Of a DNA stretch of 60,759 bases, positions 22,554-31,753 are shown one piece after another; within the stretch, counting starts at the first letter, position 1; each line of letters starts with the position of its first letter. Origin of the DNA: Planctomycetota bacterium (GTDB lineage: Bacteria > Planctomycetota > PUPC01 > DSUN01); assembly GCA_035384565.1 (NCBI GenBank), contig DAOOIT010000039.1:1-60759 (forward strand), written 5' to 3'. Both the position numbers and the translations under genes were made by a program. The notes beneath the pieces were generated by a model. It was not told the DNA's origin and did not search any database. It worked only from the letters and a program-made list of their open reading frames with translations.

Positions 22554-24395
22554 ATGGCAGAGAACGTGGTCAAGCTCAGCGAGCATCTCTCGGTCTGGCG
22601 CGGGCACATCAATGTGGGCATCATCCGCGATGGGGAGAAGGCGCTGCTATTCGATCTGGGCGACGGCTCGGTGCTGCCGGCGCTGAAGGAACTCGGCGTC
22701 AAGACGGTGGACACGGTGCTGCTGTCGCATCATCACCGCGACCAGGTGTGCGGGTTCGCACTGCTCGACAAGGGCGTGCGCATCGGGGCGCCGGAGGCGG
22801 AGGTGCCTCATCTGGCGAAGGTGGATGCCTATTGGGCCGACCGAAAGAGCCGCTGGGGGCTGATTGACTTCCACCCCTTCCGCCATGTGCTGGCCGAGCC
22901 AATCCGGGTGGACGCCACGTGTAGGGACGGCGAGTCGTTCGCGTGGGGCCCCGCGCGGATCACGATGCTGGCGACGCCCGGCCACACCGACGGCTCAGCG
23001 ACCTACCTCGTGGATGTTGACGGCCTCCGCGCCGCGTTCGTGGGCGACGCGATCTACGACGAGGGACAGGTCTACGACCTCCACAGCATGCAGAAGGGCA
23101 ACAAGTTCGTCTGCGACTACCACGGCTTCATGGACACCCGCCCGGCGCTCCTCGCCGGCCTCAACCGCGTGAAGGACGCGAAGCCAAGCATTCTCATCCC
23201 CTCGCACGGCAACCTGATGCGCGACCCGGCGAAAGCGATTGACTTGCTGGCGCAACGGCTTGACAAGTGCTACGACCGCTACGTGGCCGTCTCGGCCCTC
23301 CGCCACTACTTCCCCAAGATGTTCGAGGCCTACGACGGCCGGCCCGGCCACATGCCCATCCGCAAGGGCAAAGAGGCGCCCGCCTGCCTCCGCCACCTCG
23401 ACACCACGTGGATGATCGTGTCGAAAGACAAGGCGGCCTTCGTGATTGACGTGTGCAACGCCAACACCGCCAAACGCATCCAGCAGATGGTGGAGAAGGG
23501 CGACGTCCGTTGGATCGAGGCCATCTGGATCACGCACTACCACTACGACCACATGGAGGGCATCCCCGACCTGGTGAAGGCCTACAACTGCCCCGTGATC
23601 ACCGACACCCACGTGGCCGACGTGGTGTCGAACCCCCTCGGCTGGCGGCTCACGTGCCTCTCGCCGATCCAGGTCAAGGTGGACCACCCGACGAAGGACG
23701 GCGAGAGCTGGCAGTGGCGCGAGTTCAAGATGACCGCCTACCACTTCCCTGGGCAGACGCTCTACCACAGCGGCCTGCTCGTCGAGGGCGAGGGCCTGCG
23801 GATGCTCTTCGTGGGCGACTCCTACACGATGTCGGGCATTGACGACTACTGCGCCCACAACCGCAACTGGCTGGGCAAGGGCCTCGGGTTCGACCACTGC
23901 CTGGAGCTGACGGCCCGGCTCAAGCCCACCCACATCTTCAACGAGCACGTGGACCCCGCCTTCGATTTCACCGACGAAGAGATCGCCTTCATGCGGGCGA
24001 ACCTGGCCGAGCGCGAGAAGCTCTTCGGCGAGATCGTGCCGTGGGACCACGCGAACTACGGCATGGACGAGCCGTGGTGCCGCTGCTTCCCCTATGAGCA
24101 GAAGGTGGCGGGCGGGACGTCCCCGTCCCGCGAGATTCCCCTCTCCGTCATCTTCACCAACCACTCGGCCGCGGCGTGCGAGGCGGCCTGCCGCGCCGTG
24201 TTGCCCACGGCGTGGGGCGGCGGGGCCACCGACTGGTCGAAGGCCACGATTCAGCCGAAGGCCGACGGCGAGGTGAAGCTGACCCTCCGCATGCCGCTCG
24301 GCGCCAAGCCCGGCCGTCACATCATCCCGGTGGATGTGAAGTACGGCGCGCGGGACCTGCCGCAATTCGCCGAGGCGGTGGTGGAGGTGGGATGA
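22554..24395 (+). CDS. Tandem metallo-beta-lactamase-fold hydrolase
   Basis: 613 residues from the ATG at 22554 (GAAGGAAG upstream). There are two MBL-fold domains. The first (about 1-260) has SHHHRDQ, TPGHTDG, VGDAIYDE and PSHGN, a nearly complete dinuclear metal site. The second (about 290-520) has THYHYDHMEG, a DTHVADV strand, VGDSY and NEHVDP. The position of the usual GHT histidine is changed to FPGQTLYH. A C-terminal beta-rich domain follows. MBL-fold proteins hydrolyse many ester, thioester, phosphodiester and lactam bonds. No signal peptide is seen, so it is probably cytoplasmic. A substrate cannot be given. Confidence 0.85.
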   Translation: MAENVVKLSEHLSVWRGHINVGIIRDGEKALLFDLGDGSVLPALKELGVKTVDTVLLSHHHRDQVCGFALLDKGVRIGAPEAEVPHLAKVDAYWADRKSRWGLIDFHPFRHVLAEPIRVDATCRDGESFAWGPARITMLATPGHTDGSATYLVDVDGLRAAFVGDAIYDEGQVYDLHSMQKGNKFVCDYHGFMDTRPALLAGLNRVKDAKPSILIPSHGNLMRDPAKAIDLLAQRLDKCYDRYVAVSALRHYFPKMFEAYDGRPGHMPIRKGKEAPACLRHLDTTWMIVSKDKAAFVIDVCNANTAKRIQQMVEKGDVRWIEAIWITHYHYDHMEGIPDLVKAYNCPVITDTHVADVVSNPLGWRLTCLSPIQVKVDHPTKDGESWQWREFKMTAYHFPGQTLYHSGLLVEGEGLRMLFVGDSYTMSGIDDYCAHNRNWLGKGLGFDHCLELTARLKPTHIFNEHVDPAFDFTDEEIAFMRANLAEREKLFGEIVPWDHANYGMDEPWCRCFPYEQKVAGGTSPSREIPLSVIFTNHSAAACEAACRAVLPTAWGGGATDWSKATIQPKADGEVKLTLRMPLGAKPGRHIIPVDVKYGARDLPQFAEAVVEVG

Positions 24396-24401
24396 GCGGG
24401 G

Positions 24402-25475
24402 TCACGCCTTGGCCGCGGGAAGGGACATCTTCACCAGCCAGCCGATGACGCCCAGGCCCGCGACGAACACCACGGCGAACATCGCGAAGCTGCTCCACTC
24501 GGGGTGCGCCGGCACGTCGGAGAGCGAGAACACGGGCGCCAGGGCCGCCCGGCGCAGCGCGTCGCGCGTCAGAGCCCACGCCAGCAGCCCGGCGAATTGC
24601 ACGCCCGCCACCGCCAGCGGCGCTCCCAGGCCGCCGCCACGCCAGGCCAGCACGCCGGCGGGGATCACGGCCAGGAACGCGATGGTCGCGGCCCACCACA
24701 GCGCCCCTCCGCCCTCCGTGGCCATCAATTGCGCCCGCTGCGCGGCCGGCAGCGACGCCATGAGCCAGAGCCAGAACACCAGTTGCACGCCCAGCAGGGG
24801 GAGCGCGACACCCAACCCCTCGCGCCGCCCCGCCGCGGGCAGCAGGCCCGTCTGAGCGAGGATGGCCGCGATCAGCCCGCCCGTCGCCACGAAACCCGAC
24901 AGGGCGAAGGCCACGCGCGGCACGAGCGCAGGGTCGCCGGTGAACAGGCGGTTCATCCCCCGCGCCCACGCGGCTTGCCAGGTCTCGGGGCTCTGGGCGA
25001 GGGTGGCGTTGCTCGACAGGATCACCGCTGCCTTGGCCAGCACGAGGAGCGCGAGCGCGGGGAGCACGAGGCCCAATGGCTTCCCCTCCGCCTGGCGATG
25101 CCAGCCGAACCACAGCAGCGCGAACGCCGCGAGCAGGAGACCCAGCATCCCCAGCCACCACCAGCCGAGCAGGATGTTAGCCGTGTAGAAGAACTGGCCG
25201 TAGAGCACCTGCACGAAGAGCAGGGGGGCGATGCCCAGCGTCATCGCCATCGAGAGGAAGAACGGCAGGAACGGGGTCAGGCGGCGGCTCAGCTCGGCCA
25301 GGTCGGGGTTTGCCCTGGCCCGCCGCGCGTTGGCCAGCAGCAGCGCCGTGCCGCCCACGACGCCGCCGAGAAACGTCCAGTGCAGGGCCAGCGTGAGGGC
25401 CATCAGCGCCTGCGCGAGCCACGGCGGGGCCGGCAGGCCGAGCATGTCGTACGAGGGGATCAGGTTCGCGCTCAA
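24402..25475 (-). CDS. Membrane partner of a cytochrome bd-like oxidase
   Basis: 357 residues with about nine membrane segments. The first helix holds a histidine (LALHWTFLGGVVGG) that aligns with the haem-ligand position of the neighbouring subunit. The protein ends with a hydrophobic helix (VFVAGLGVIGWLV). It starts at a TTG (25475) preceded by GAGAGGGGG; a methionine occurs at codon 11. The gene lies 52 bp after the bd-like gene with a 29-nt palindrome between, so both are probably co-transcribed. It is likely the second membrane subunit of a bd-like quinol oxidase or related complex, but it lacks a clear CydB signature. Confidence 0.65.
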   Translation of the reverse strand: MSANLIPSYDMLGLPAPPWLAQALMALTLALHWTFLGGVVGGTALLLANARRARANPDLAELSRRLTPFLPFFLSMAMTLGIAPLLFVQVLYGQFFYTANILLGWWWLGMLGLLLAAFALLWFGWHRQAEGKPLGLVLPALALLVLAKAAVILSSNATLAQSPETWQAAWARGMNRLFTGDPALVPRVAFALSGFVATGGLIAAILAQTGLLPAAGRREGLGVALPLLGVQLVFWLWLMASLPAAQRAQLMATEGGGALWWAATIAFLAVIPAGVLAWRGGGLGAPLAVAGVQFAGLLAWALTRDALRRAALAPVFSLSDVPAHPEWSSFAMFAVVFVAGLGVIGWLVKMSLPAAKA

Positions 25476-25492
25476 AGGGTTCCCCCTCTCAA

Positions 25493-25521
25493 CCTCCCGC
25501 GGGTTTGAAACCCGCGGGAGG
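25493..25521. repeat. 29-nt palindrome, intergenic copy
   Basis: A 14-bp perfect stem (CCTCCCGCGGGTTT) around a single G. It lies between the two oxidase genes. The other four copies of this family lie inside coding genes at 34743, 35154, 52944 and 53215. Confidence 0.8.
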
Positions 25522-25527
25522 CTTTCA

Positions 25528-26847
25528 TCATTTTCTCAACGACACCAGGTAGTCGGCCAGGGCCTCCTTCTCGGCGTCGGTGCCGGGGAAGGGGGGCATC
25601 GAGAGCTTCACCTCGTGCATGCGGTCGAGCAGGTGGCGGATCGTCTCGCGCGACCAGCTCCGCACGAGCGGCCGCACCGCGTTGTAGCCGTCCACCGAGT
25701 GGCAGCGGAGACACGCCGCGCGGTACACGGCCTCGCCCTGCCCGAGGGTGTCGAGCTGGCCATATGCCTTGCCCGGCGGGAGCGCCCAGGGGCAGGACGC
25801 CACGACGCCCTGGGCGCGCGTCCGCGTGATGTTGCCCCGCCGGTCGAGCGTTGCGGCGGTCTCGGCGGTCACGCCCGTCGAATACATGAAGCCTTCGATG
25901 ATGTAGGGCCGCCGCAGCCCCTCGCGCACGAACTCGAAGGCGCCGTAGGCCACGAAGGCCACGAGCACGGTGACGAGGGCCTGCACGGAGGAGACGGCAT
26001 GGTCGCGCCGCCAGGCGGCGAGCGCGGCCCCGAGCCACAGGATGGCGAGGCTGGCCGCTCCGAAGCCCCCGAAGATCAGCATCGCCGGCCCGGCGCCCAG
26101 CACCACCTGCTGCGCGCGCTCGGGGATCACGGCGAACGCCCAGCCGAGCAGGGGGAAGATGAGGACGGCGGGCAGAATCATCCGGTAGGCCAGGCCCACC
26201 ACCCGCTCGCGCACGCGGGCGTCGGCGCCCCGGACGAAGGCGGCCAGCGCCACGGCCCCCGCGCCGGCGAGCGCGAACGCAGCCAGCGCGCGGACCAGGG
26301 TGGTGGGGACGTACGACGGGTTGAGGAGCGCCTTCCACACCGCCCCGGGCGCGTGCGGCGCCCAGCCGCCCGGCGTGAGCATGAAGCTCAGGATCGCGTT
26401 GATGATGACAAGCGTGAGCAGCGAGGCGCCGGCGAACACCCAGCCGATGCGGTTGTGCACCTCGGCCCGCACGCGGCCCCACGTGAAGAAGTAGAGGAAG
26501 ATCGAGACGACTTCGATCAGGAATAGCACCCACTCGGCCGCCCAGTCCCACACGAACTGGTGGATGAGCACGCTGATGGCCCTGGGACTGACGAGGGCCA
26601 CGGTGAACCAGATGCCGGCGCCCGTCACGGTGCCCAGCACGTAGGGCACGAGCAGGATGAGCAGGGCATACTTCTTGAGGAAGGCGAGGGTGGCCTCGTC
26701 GCCCTCGCGGATGGCGCGGCGTTCGGCCAGGGCCACGAAGAAGCCCGACCCCACGGAGAAGTGGGCGATGAAGGCGTGGAAGATCGCCACCTTGGCGATC
26801 AGCAGGCTGCCGCCGAGCAGCGGCACGTCGAAGATCGGGTACTCCAC
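25528..26847 (-). CDS. Cytochrome bd-like oxidase subunit I fused to cytochrome c
   Basis: 439 residues. The first ~345 form eight to nine membrane helices similar to CydA-like proteins of the bd-like group (AIFHAFIAHFSVGSGFF with candidate haem-ligand histidines; QFVWDWAAEWVLFLIEV). The last 90 residues are a periplasmic c-type cytochrome domain: CLRCH (379-383) and a methionine ligand in KLSMPPFPG. The fusion would allow electrons from a soluble c carrier or to a partner. The start is a GTG at 26847 with GGAGAGG upstream. It lies directly after the FloA-operon membrane protein gene on the same strand, so all six genes may be one operon. Confidence 0.8.
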   Translation of the reverse strand: MEYPIFDVPLLGGSLLIAKVAIFHAFIAHFSVGSGFFVALAERRAIREGDEATLAFLKKYALLILLVPYVLGTVTGAGIWFTVALVSPRAISVLIHQFVWDWAAEWVLFLIEVVSIFLYFFTWGRVRAEVHNRIGWVFAGASLLTLVIINAILSFMLTPGGWAPHAPGAVWKALLNPSYVPTTLVRALAAFALAGAGAVALAAFVRGADARVRERVVGLAYRMILPAVLIFPLLGWAFAVIPERAQQVVLGAGPAMLIFGGFGAASLAILWLGAALAAWRRDHAVSSVQALVTVLVAFVAYGAFEFVREGLRRPYIIEGFMYSTGVTAETAATLDRRGNITRTRAQGVVASCPWALPPGKAYGQLDTLGQGEAVYRAACLRCHSVDGYNAVRPLVRSWSRETIRHLLDRMHEVKLSMPPFPGTDAEKEALADYLVSLRK

Positions 26848-26895
26848 GGCGGCCTCTCCGTTGCTTCGCCCGATGGCCGAGAAGCTGCCCCCGGC

Positions 26896-27513
26896 TCACA
26901 GGAGGTCGCGGTCGCAGGGCAGCCGCTCGAGGTCGGGCCGCCGCAGGATCTCGGCGAGGACGATGCCCCGGCGCAGGTCTGCGGCCGTGGGCCGACCGCC
27001 GAGGACGGGAATCGGCAGCGGCGCCGTCGGCAGCGCCACCGGCTCGGCCTGGGCCGGCGGGCCGGGCTCTTGCGTGGTTTCGGGTGCCTGGGCCGGAAGC
27101 ACGGCATGGGTCGGCGCCGGCCGAGCGCGCCGCGGCGGCTTGGGCGGCGGGACCTGGATCGCTGGGCCAGCCGTCGGCGGTGCGGTGACTCCAGGCCCGC
27201 GGTAGGCTGCGGCCGGGACGGCGGGCTTGGGCTCAGGCTTGGGTGCGGGCAGCGGCGGGGCCGGGCGACGCGGCGGAGGCGGCGCGGGTCGCTCGACCTT
27301 GATGCCGAGGCTCTCGAGGTAGCGCGCGATGTCGTCGGGCCCGGCCACGTGCACCTGTTCGCCTTCCGCCGCCTCGTCCTCGGCCGGCTCCTCGCCTTCG
27401 GGCCCAGCCTGGCGGCGCGCCTGCTCGGCGCGCCGCTTGGCCATGGCCTGGAGGATGTTCGGCAGGATAAAGAACAGGAACAGCACGATGAGCCAGACGA
27501 TGAGGCGTTCCAT
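26896..27513 (-). CDS. Proline-rich single-pass membrane protein of the FloA cluster
   Basis: 205 residues: one N-terminal membrane helix (LIVWLIVLFLFFILPNIL), a basic/acidic stretch, a DDIARYLESLGI segment, about 90 residues rich in Pro and Ala, and a C-terminal helical end (RRGIVLAEILRRPDLERL). No enzyme motif. It follows floA by 38 bp and has GGGAGAGGGAAG before its ATG, so it is likely co-expressed with the NfeD/FloA genes and sits in the same membrane region. Function unknown. Confidence 0.75.
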   Translation of the reverse strand: MERLIVWLIVLFLFFILPNILQAMAKRRAEQARRQAGPEGEEPAEDEAAEGEQVHVAGPDDIARYLESLGIKVERPAPPPPRRPAPPLPAPKPEPKPAVPAAAYRGPGVTAPPTAGPAIQVPPPKPPRRARPAPTHAVLPAQAPETTQEPGPPAQAEPVALPTAPLPIPVLGGRPTAADLRRGIVLAEILRRPDLERLPCDRDLL

Positions 27514-27551
27514 GCTTCCCTCTCCCCCGCGGAGGGGGCGCGGGGGCCGCG

Positions 27552-28841
27552 CTACTGGGTGCCCTGGGTGCCGCCTTCGGGCGTGCCGCCGATGGCCTGG
27601 CGCATCGCGGTGTCGGCCTGGATGTTGCGCAGGCGATAGTAGTCCATGATGCCGAGGTTCCCGCTGCGGAACGATTCGGCGATGGCCAGGGGAATCTCGG
27701 CCTCGGCGGCCACGACCTTGGCGCGCATCTCCTGGGTGCGGGCTTTCATCTCCTGCTCCTGGGCGAGGGCCAGGGCCTTGCGCTCCTCGGCCTTGGCCTG
27801 GGCCACCTTCTTGTCGGCCTCGGCCTGGTCGGTCTGGAGCCGGGCGCCGATGTTCTGCCCGATGTCCACGTCGGCGATGTCAATCGAGAGAATCTCGAAG
27901 GCGGTGCCGGCATCGAGGCCCTTCGAGAGCACGACCTTGGAGATGCGGTCGGGGTTCTCGAGCACCTCCTTGTGCGAGGCCGAGGAGCCGATGGTGGTGA
28001 CGATGCCCTCGCCCACGCGGGCGATGATGGTCTCTTCGGTGGCGCCGCCGATGAGGCGGTCTATGTTCGCCCGCACGGTGACGCGGGCCTTGGCCTTCAC
28101 CTCGATGCCGTCCTTGGCCACGCCGGCCACGGTGTCCTTGCCGGCGGAGGCCCGGGGGCAGTCAATCACCTTGGGGTTGACCGAGGTGGCCACGGCCTCC
28201 TCGACGTCGCGGCCCGCGAGGTCAATGGCCGCGGCGCGCTGGAAGTCGAGCGGGATGCCTGCCCGTTTGGCCGAGATGAGGGCGTTGACCACCTTCTCGA
28301 CGCGGCCGCGGGCCAGATAGTGGGCCTGGAGGGGGCCGAGGGTGACGTCGAGCCCCGCCTTGTGGGCCGCCACGAGGGCGTTGGTCACCACGCTGACGTC
28401 GCCGTTGGCGAGCTGGAACGATTCGAGGTCGCGGCTCTCGAGCCGCAGGCCGGCCTTGTGCGCCATGATGAGGGAGCGCACGACGATCGGCAGATACTTC
28501 TCGCCCACGCCGCGGCCGCCCAGGGCCAGGTAGTGCGCCTCGAGGCCCCGCACGGGCAGCTCGATGCCCGCCTGCTTGGCGGTGATGCGCTGCTCGACGA
28601 CGAGGGCCGAGTTCACGCGGCGGAACTTCATGCCGATCAGCTCGATGAACGACACCCGCGCGCCGGCGGCGAAGGCCTGGATCCACAGGTTGAAGAAGCT
28701 GATGATCACGGCCAGCAGCACCAGCAGCACCAGGATGCCGATGGCGATGGGGATCCACAGGAGCCCCAATCCTTCGGACGGCCCGGCCTGGGCCAGCAGC
28801 AAGGCACCCACGGGCGTTGCAAGGCTCGGCGTCGGCAGCAT
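27552..28841 (-). CDS. floA: Flotillin-like protein FloA with expanded repeat domain
   Basis: 429 residues, against about 330 for Bacillus FloA. An N-terminal hydrophobic hairpin is followed by FIELIGMKFRRV, a repeat region, the SPFH core (VTVRANIDRLIGGATEE, ILSIDIADVDIGQNIGARL) and a coiled coil with EAEIPLAIAESF. The family scaffolds membrane microdomains. Between the membrane anchor and SPFH core, the ordinary two units of about 32 residues are four here (AGIEL, AGLRL, AGLDV, AGIPL, each beginning after a Lys/Gln and ending in an NAL-like segment). The start is ATG 28841 with GGAGAGAGG upstream. It sits next to two NfeD genes, the classic NfeD-FloA pairing. Confidence 0.93.
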   Translation of the reverse strand: MLPTPSLATPVGALLLAQAGPSEGLGLLWIPIAIGILVLLVLLAVIISFFNLWIQAFAAGARVSFIELIGMKFRRVNSALVVEQRITAKQAGIELPVRGLEAHYLALGGRGVGEKYLPIVVRSLIMAHKAGLRLESRDLESFQLANGDVSVVTNALVAAHKAGLDVTLGPLQAHYLARGRVEKVVNALISAKRAGIPLDFQRAAAIDLAGRDVEEAVATSVNPKVIDCPRASAGKDTVAGVAKDGIEVKAKARVTVRANIDRLIGGATEETIIARVGEGIVTTIGSSASHKEVLENPDRISKVVLSKGLDAGTAFEILSIDIADVDIGQNIGARLQTDQAEADKKVAQAKAEERKALALAQEQEMKARTQEMRAKVVAAEAEIPLAIAESFRSGNLGIMDYYRLRNIQADTAMRQAIGGTPEGGTQGTQ

Positions 28842-28869
28842 GGCCTCTCTCCTTCTCCCGCTGGGGGGT

Positions 28870-29400
28870 TTACACCTGCACTCTGCGGACCACCACGCGG
28901 TTGCCCTCGACGGCGATCACCCGGATGCGCGCCCCGGCGTCTACCAGCGCGCCCTCGCTCACCACGTCCACCCGCCGGCCCTGGATCAGCGCCACGCCGG
29001 CCGGCCGAAGCTCCGACTGGGCCACCCCCTCCAGCCCCACGAGCGGCGACAGCTCCTTCTCCACGGTGCCGCCCTCGGGCGTGAGCGCGGCGGTCTCGCT
29101 GGCCGCCGGGGGCTCCGGCGCGCCCTCGTCGCTCGGGTGCCGCAGCACGAGGCCGCGGCCCCACGACGTGCGCGGGATGTACTTCAGCCCGAAATACAGG
29201 ATGGCGATGCTGGCGGCGGGCGCCACGATGGCCATGGCGATGGCGCCCCCGGGCCTCTGCGGATCGTACACGCCCCAGATGCTGAAGGCGAAGCACACGA
29301 TGGCGCCCACGGTGAGCACGCCGAACGACGGGAGGAACACCTCGAGCACCACGAGGAGCACCCCGACGGCGAACAACACGATGGCGAACCCGAGCGACAA
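28870..29400 (-). CDS. Short NfeD-like protein
   Basis: 176 residues: three to four N-terminal membrane helices (FAIVLFAVGVLLVVLEVFLP onward), a linker and a C-terminal OB-fold (GLEGVAQSELRPAGVALIQG, VIAVEGNRVVVRRV), which is the NfeD module. NfeD proteins work with flotillins at the membrane. It starts at TTG 29400 with GGAGGAG seven bases upstream. Its OB-fold is very similar in wording to that of the longer NfeD upstream, so the two probably arose by duplication. Confidence 0.88.
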   Translation of the reverse strand: MSLGFAIVLFAVGVLLVVLEVFLPSFGVLTVGAIVCFAFSIWGVYDPQRPGGAIAMAIVAPAASIAILYFGLKYIPRTSWGRGLVLRHPSDEGAPEPPAASETAALTPEGGTVEKELSPLVGLEGVAQSELRPAGVALIQGRRVDVVSEGALVDAGARIRVIAVEGNRVVVRRVQV

Positions 29401-29416
29401 GGGGGCTCCTCCGGCA

Positions 29417-31702
29417 TCAGACGGCCCGACGCACCACCACGCGGTTGCCCTGCACGGCGGCGATCTCCACCGGCTCGCCCGCGGCGATGAAGTCGCCCTC
29501 GGTCACCACGTCCAGCGGCTCGCCGCCGAACTCGGCGCGGCCGGCCGGCCGCAGCACGCTCAGCGCCTTGCCCCGTTTGCCCAGCAGCTCGCGCGCGCGG
29601 CGTTCCTCCTCGGCCGGCGAGGGGGGCGGCGACACCGACTCGGTCACCGCGGTGGGCGCCGTGGAGGGCGGCGGCGCCGCAAGGATCATCTTACCCAGGT
29701 ACGGCGCGCGATGCAAGTAGCGGCCCAGCAGCAGGGCGCCGATGAACACCACCGCCGCCGCCAGGCCCATCTGCGCGATGCTCGAGCGGAAATCCACCCA
29801 TTCCCCCGGTGTCGCCGGGATGGTGAATCCCTGGAACGACAGCAGCACGCTCACGAGCATCAGCGCCAGGCCCGACACGCCCAGCACGCCGAACCCGGGG
29901 GTCACGAAGAGCTCGATGGCCAGCAGCACGAGGCCCACGAAGAAGAGCAGGATCTCCCAGACCTCGGCCAGCCCCGCCGCGTACTTGCCGAAGAAGAACA
30001 GCGCGATGAACGCCAGCCCGATCAGGGCGAAGAGGCCCGACGTGCTGCCCTGCGTCTTCAGCTCGATCAGGATGCCCAGCACGCCCAGGCTCAGGAGGAA
30101 CGGCCCCACCAGGTCGAGCCAGCGTACGAGCTTCTCCGACCAGGTCCACTCGAGCGTGACCACCTCGCGGCCGGCGAGGCCATAGAAGCTGAGCAGCTCC
30201 TCGCGGCTCCGGATCGTGGCGCTCGAGAAGCCGAAGTGTCTGCCTTGCTTCTCGTTCATCGTGAGCAGCTTGCCGCTCTCCAGCACCTTCCGGGCGCTGC
30301 GCGGGTCCTTGTAGCGGGCGAACTGCTCGGGCGAGCGGAGCAGGTTCTGGTAGTCGTTGGCCGTGAAGTATTCGAACTTGCCGTCGAGGGTTTCCAGCTC
30401 GTAGACCTCGGTGCCGAGGGTGACCATGGCCTCGACCAGGGCGCCGGGGTACTTGCCCTCGCAGAAGTTGAGGAAGCGCGCGCGGAGGTACGAGTCGATC
30501 TTCTCCGAGCGCAGCATCTCGCCCGACGTGCCCTCCACCACCGCCGAGTCGCCCAGGACCGAGCTCTCCTGCATGACGATCTCGGAACAGGACACGGAGA
30601 TGAGGGCGCCGGCCGAGATCGCCTCGCGGTTCACCCAGGCCACGGTGGGGCACGCGGTGAAGGCGAAGATGAGGTCGGCGATCTGGAGGGCGGGGTGCAG
30701 CGCGCCGCCCAGGGTGTCCATCTCGAACACCACGAGCGCCGGGTTCATGCCCCTGGCCGTGGCCAGGCGGCGGCGCACCGAGTAGAGCATGCCCTCGCCC
30801 ACCATGCTGTCGAGCTTGATGAAGACCACCTTGTCGCCGCCCGGCGCGGGCTTAGCGCGGGGCTTGGGGCGGGCCTCGTCGCCCGTCGCCGGCGCGGCGC
30901 GGGCCATGGGCTCGCCCTTGGGCCTGAAGGCGAGGAGACTCGGCAGGGCCACGCCCAGGCGGGCGGCCGCCTCTTCGGCGCTCTTGAGCGTGCCGCCCGA
31001 GAGGCCGAGGCGCTCGAGGTCGGCCGCGCCCAGCTTCGGCGGCGCGTGGGGGGCCGCCAGCCGCTCGCTGCGCACGATGGGGCTGGGCGGCGCGGCCTGG
31101 AGCTTGCGGAAATCCTCGGCCAGGTAGAAGGCGGGCTGGCTCTCGCGGCCCTCGAAGGCTACGGCATATACCTCGAGCGACGGGTCCGCGAGGGCCTGGT
31201 AGAAGGCGCGCAGGCGCGGCCTCCGGGCGCTGAAGGTCTCCAGCGCATCGGCCAGCTTCTTGCGGTCGGCCTCCGAGGCGGCGGGCGTGAAGGCCTCCGG
31301 GGCCAGCGGCACGAGGCGACCCTTCTCGGTGGCGAACAGCCTGTCGCAGGCCAGGGCCACCAGCGTGTCAGAGGCTGACCCCGGCTCGCGCACCAGGGCG
31401 GCCGTCTCGATGCTCTGCTTGTGCAGCGCCTCGACGGTGTTCGCAATGGCAAGAGCCGGCCCCACGGCGCCGGCCTGGGTCTGAAGCTCCAGCACGATGA
31501 GCGAGGGCGCCGCCGTGCGCATCGCCTCGGCCAGCCGCTGGTGGAACGACTCGACGAGGAACTCGTCGAGACGGCCCTGGAGCGGGATGTGCGCGGCCTT
31601 GCGCCCCTCGGGCGCGTCGGCGGCCCCCGATGCGTTCAACGCCGCGGCGGCACAGGCCAGCCAACACAGCAAGCGGGTCATGCGGGCGTCTCTGGGCGTC
31701 AT
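29417..31702 (-). CDS. Long NfeD: two ClpP-like domains, membrane segment and OB-fold
   Basis: 761 residues from ATG 31702 (alternative ATG 31681); the N-terminus is a signal peptide. Residues about 30-170 form a ClpP/SDH-like domain without visible catalytic serine. Residues about 265-450 form a second ClpP-like domain with FEMDTLGGALHP and AISAGALISVSC, the latter holding the serine expected for NfeD membrane-bound proteases. Four or five membrane helices (LLSLGVLGILIEL onward) and the C-terminal OB-fold (GRAEFGGEPLDVVTEG) follow. It heads a string NfeD-NfeD-FloA-membrane protein and carries a sigma-70 promoter (31725-31753). A far longer upstream extension to 32173 reads over the opposite-strand gene and is rejected. 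Confidence 0.88.
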   Translation of the reverse strand: MTPRDARMTRLLCWLACAAAALNASGAADAPEGRKAAHIPLQGRLDEFLVESFHQRLAEAMRTAAPSLIVLELQTQAGAVGPALAIANTVEALHKQSIETAALVREPGSASDTLVALACDRLFATEKGRLVPLAPEAFTPAASEADRKKLADALETFSARRPRLRAFYQALADPSLEVYAVAFEGRESQPAFYLAEDFRKLQAAPPSPIVRSERLAAPHAPPKLGAADLERLGLSGGTLKSAEEAAARLGVALPSLLAFRPKGEPMARAAPATGDEARPKPRAKPAPGGDKVVFIKLDSMVGEGMLYSVRRRLATARGMNPALVVFEMDTLGGALHPALQIADLIFAFTACPTVAWVNREAISAGALISVSCSEIVMQESSVLGDSAVVEGTSGEMLRSEKIDSYLRARFLNFCEGKYPGALVEAMVTLGTEVYELETLDGKFEYFTANDYQNLLRSPEQFARYKDPRSARKVLESGKLLTMNEKQGRHFGFSSATIRSREELLSFYGLAGREVVTLEWTWSEKLVRWLDLVGPFLLSLGVLGILIELKTQGSTSGLFALIGLAFIALFFFGKYAAGLAEVWEILLFFVGLVLLAIELFVTPGFGVLGVSGLALMLVSVLLSFQGFTIPATPGEWVDFRSSIAQMGLAAAVVFIGALLLGRYLHRAPYLGKMILAAPPPSTAPTAVTESVSPPPSPAEEERRARELLGKRGKALSVLRPAGRAEFGGEPLDVVTEGDFIAAGEPVEIAAVQGNRVVVRRAV

Positions 31703-31724
31703 TCGTCTCTTCACCCCTGCTCTA

Positions 31725-31753
31725 AGACTATCAGCTTGATCCGGGCGAGTCAA
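31725..31753 (-). promoter_or_regulatory. Sigma-70 promoter of the NfeD/FloA gene string
   Basis: TTGACT (31753-31748), 17 bp, TAGTCT (31730-31725) on the minus strand, about 23 bases before the ATG at 31702. Confidence 0.55.
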
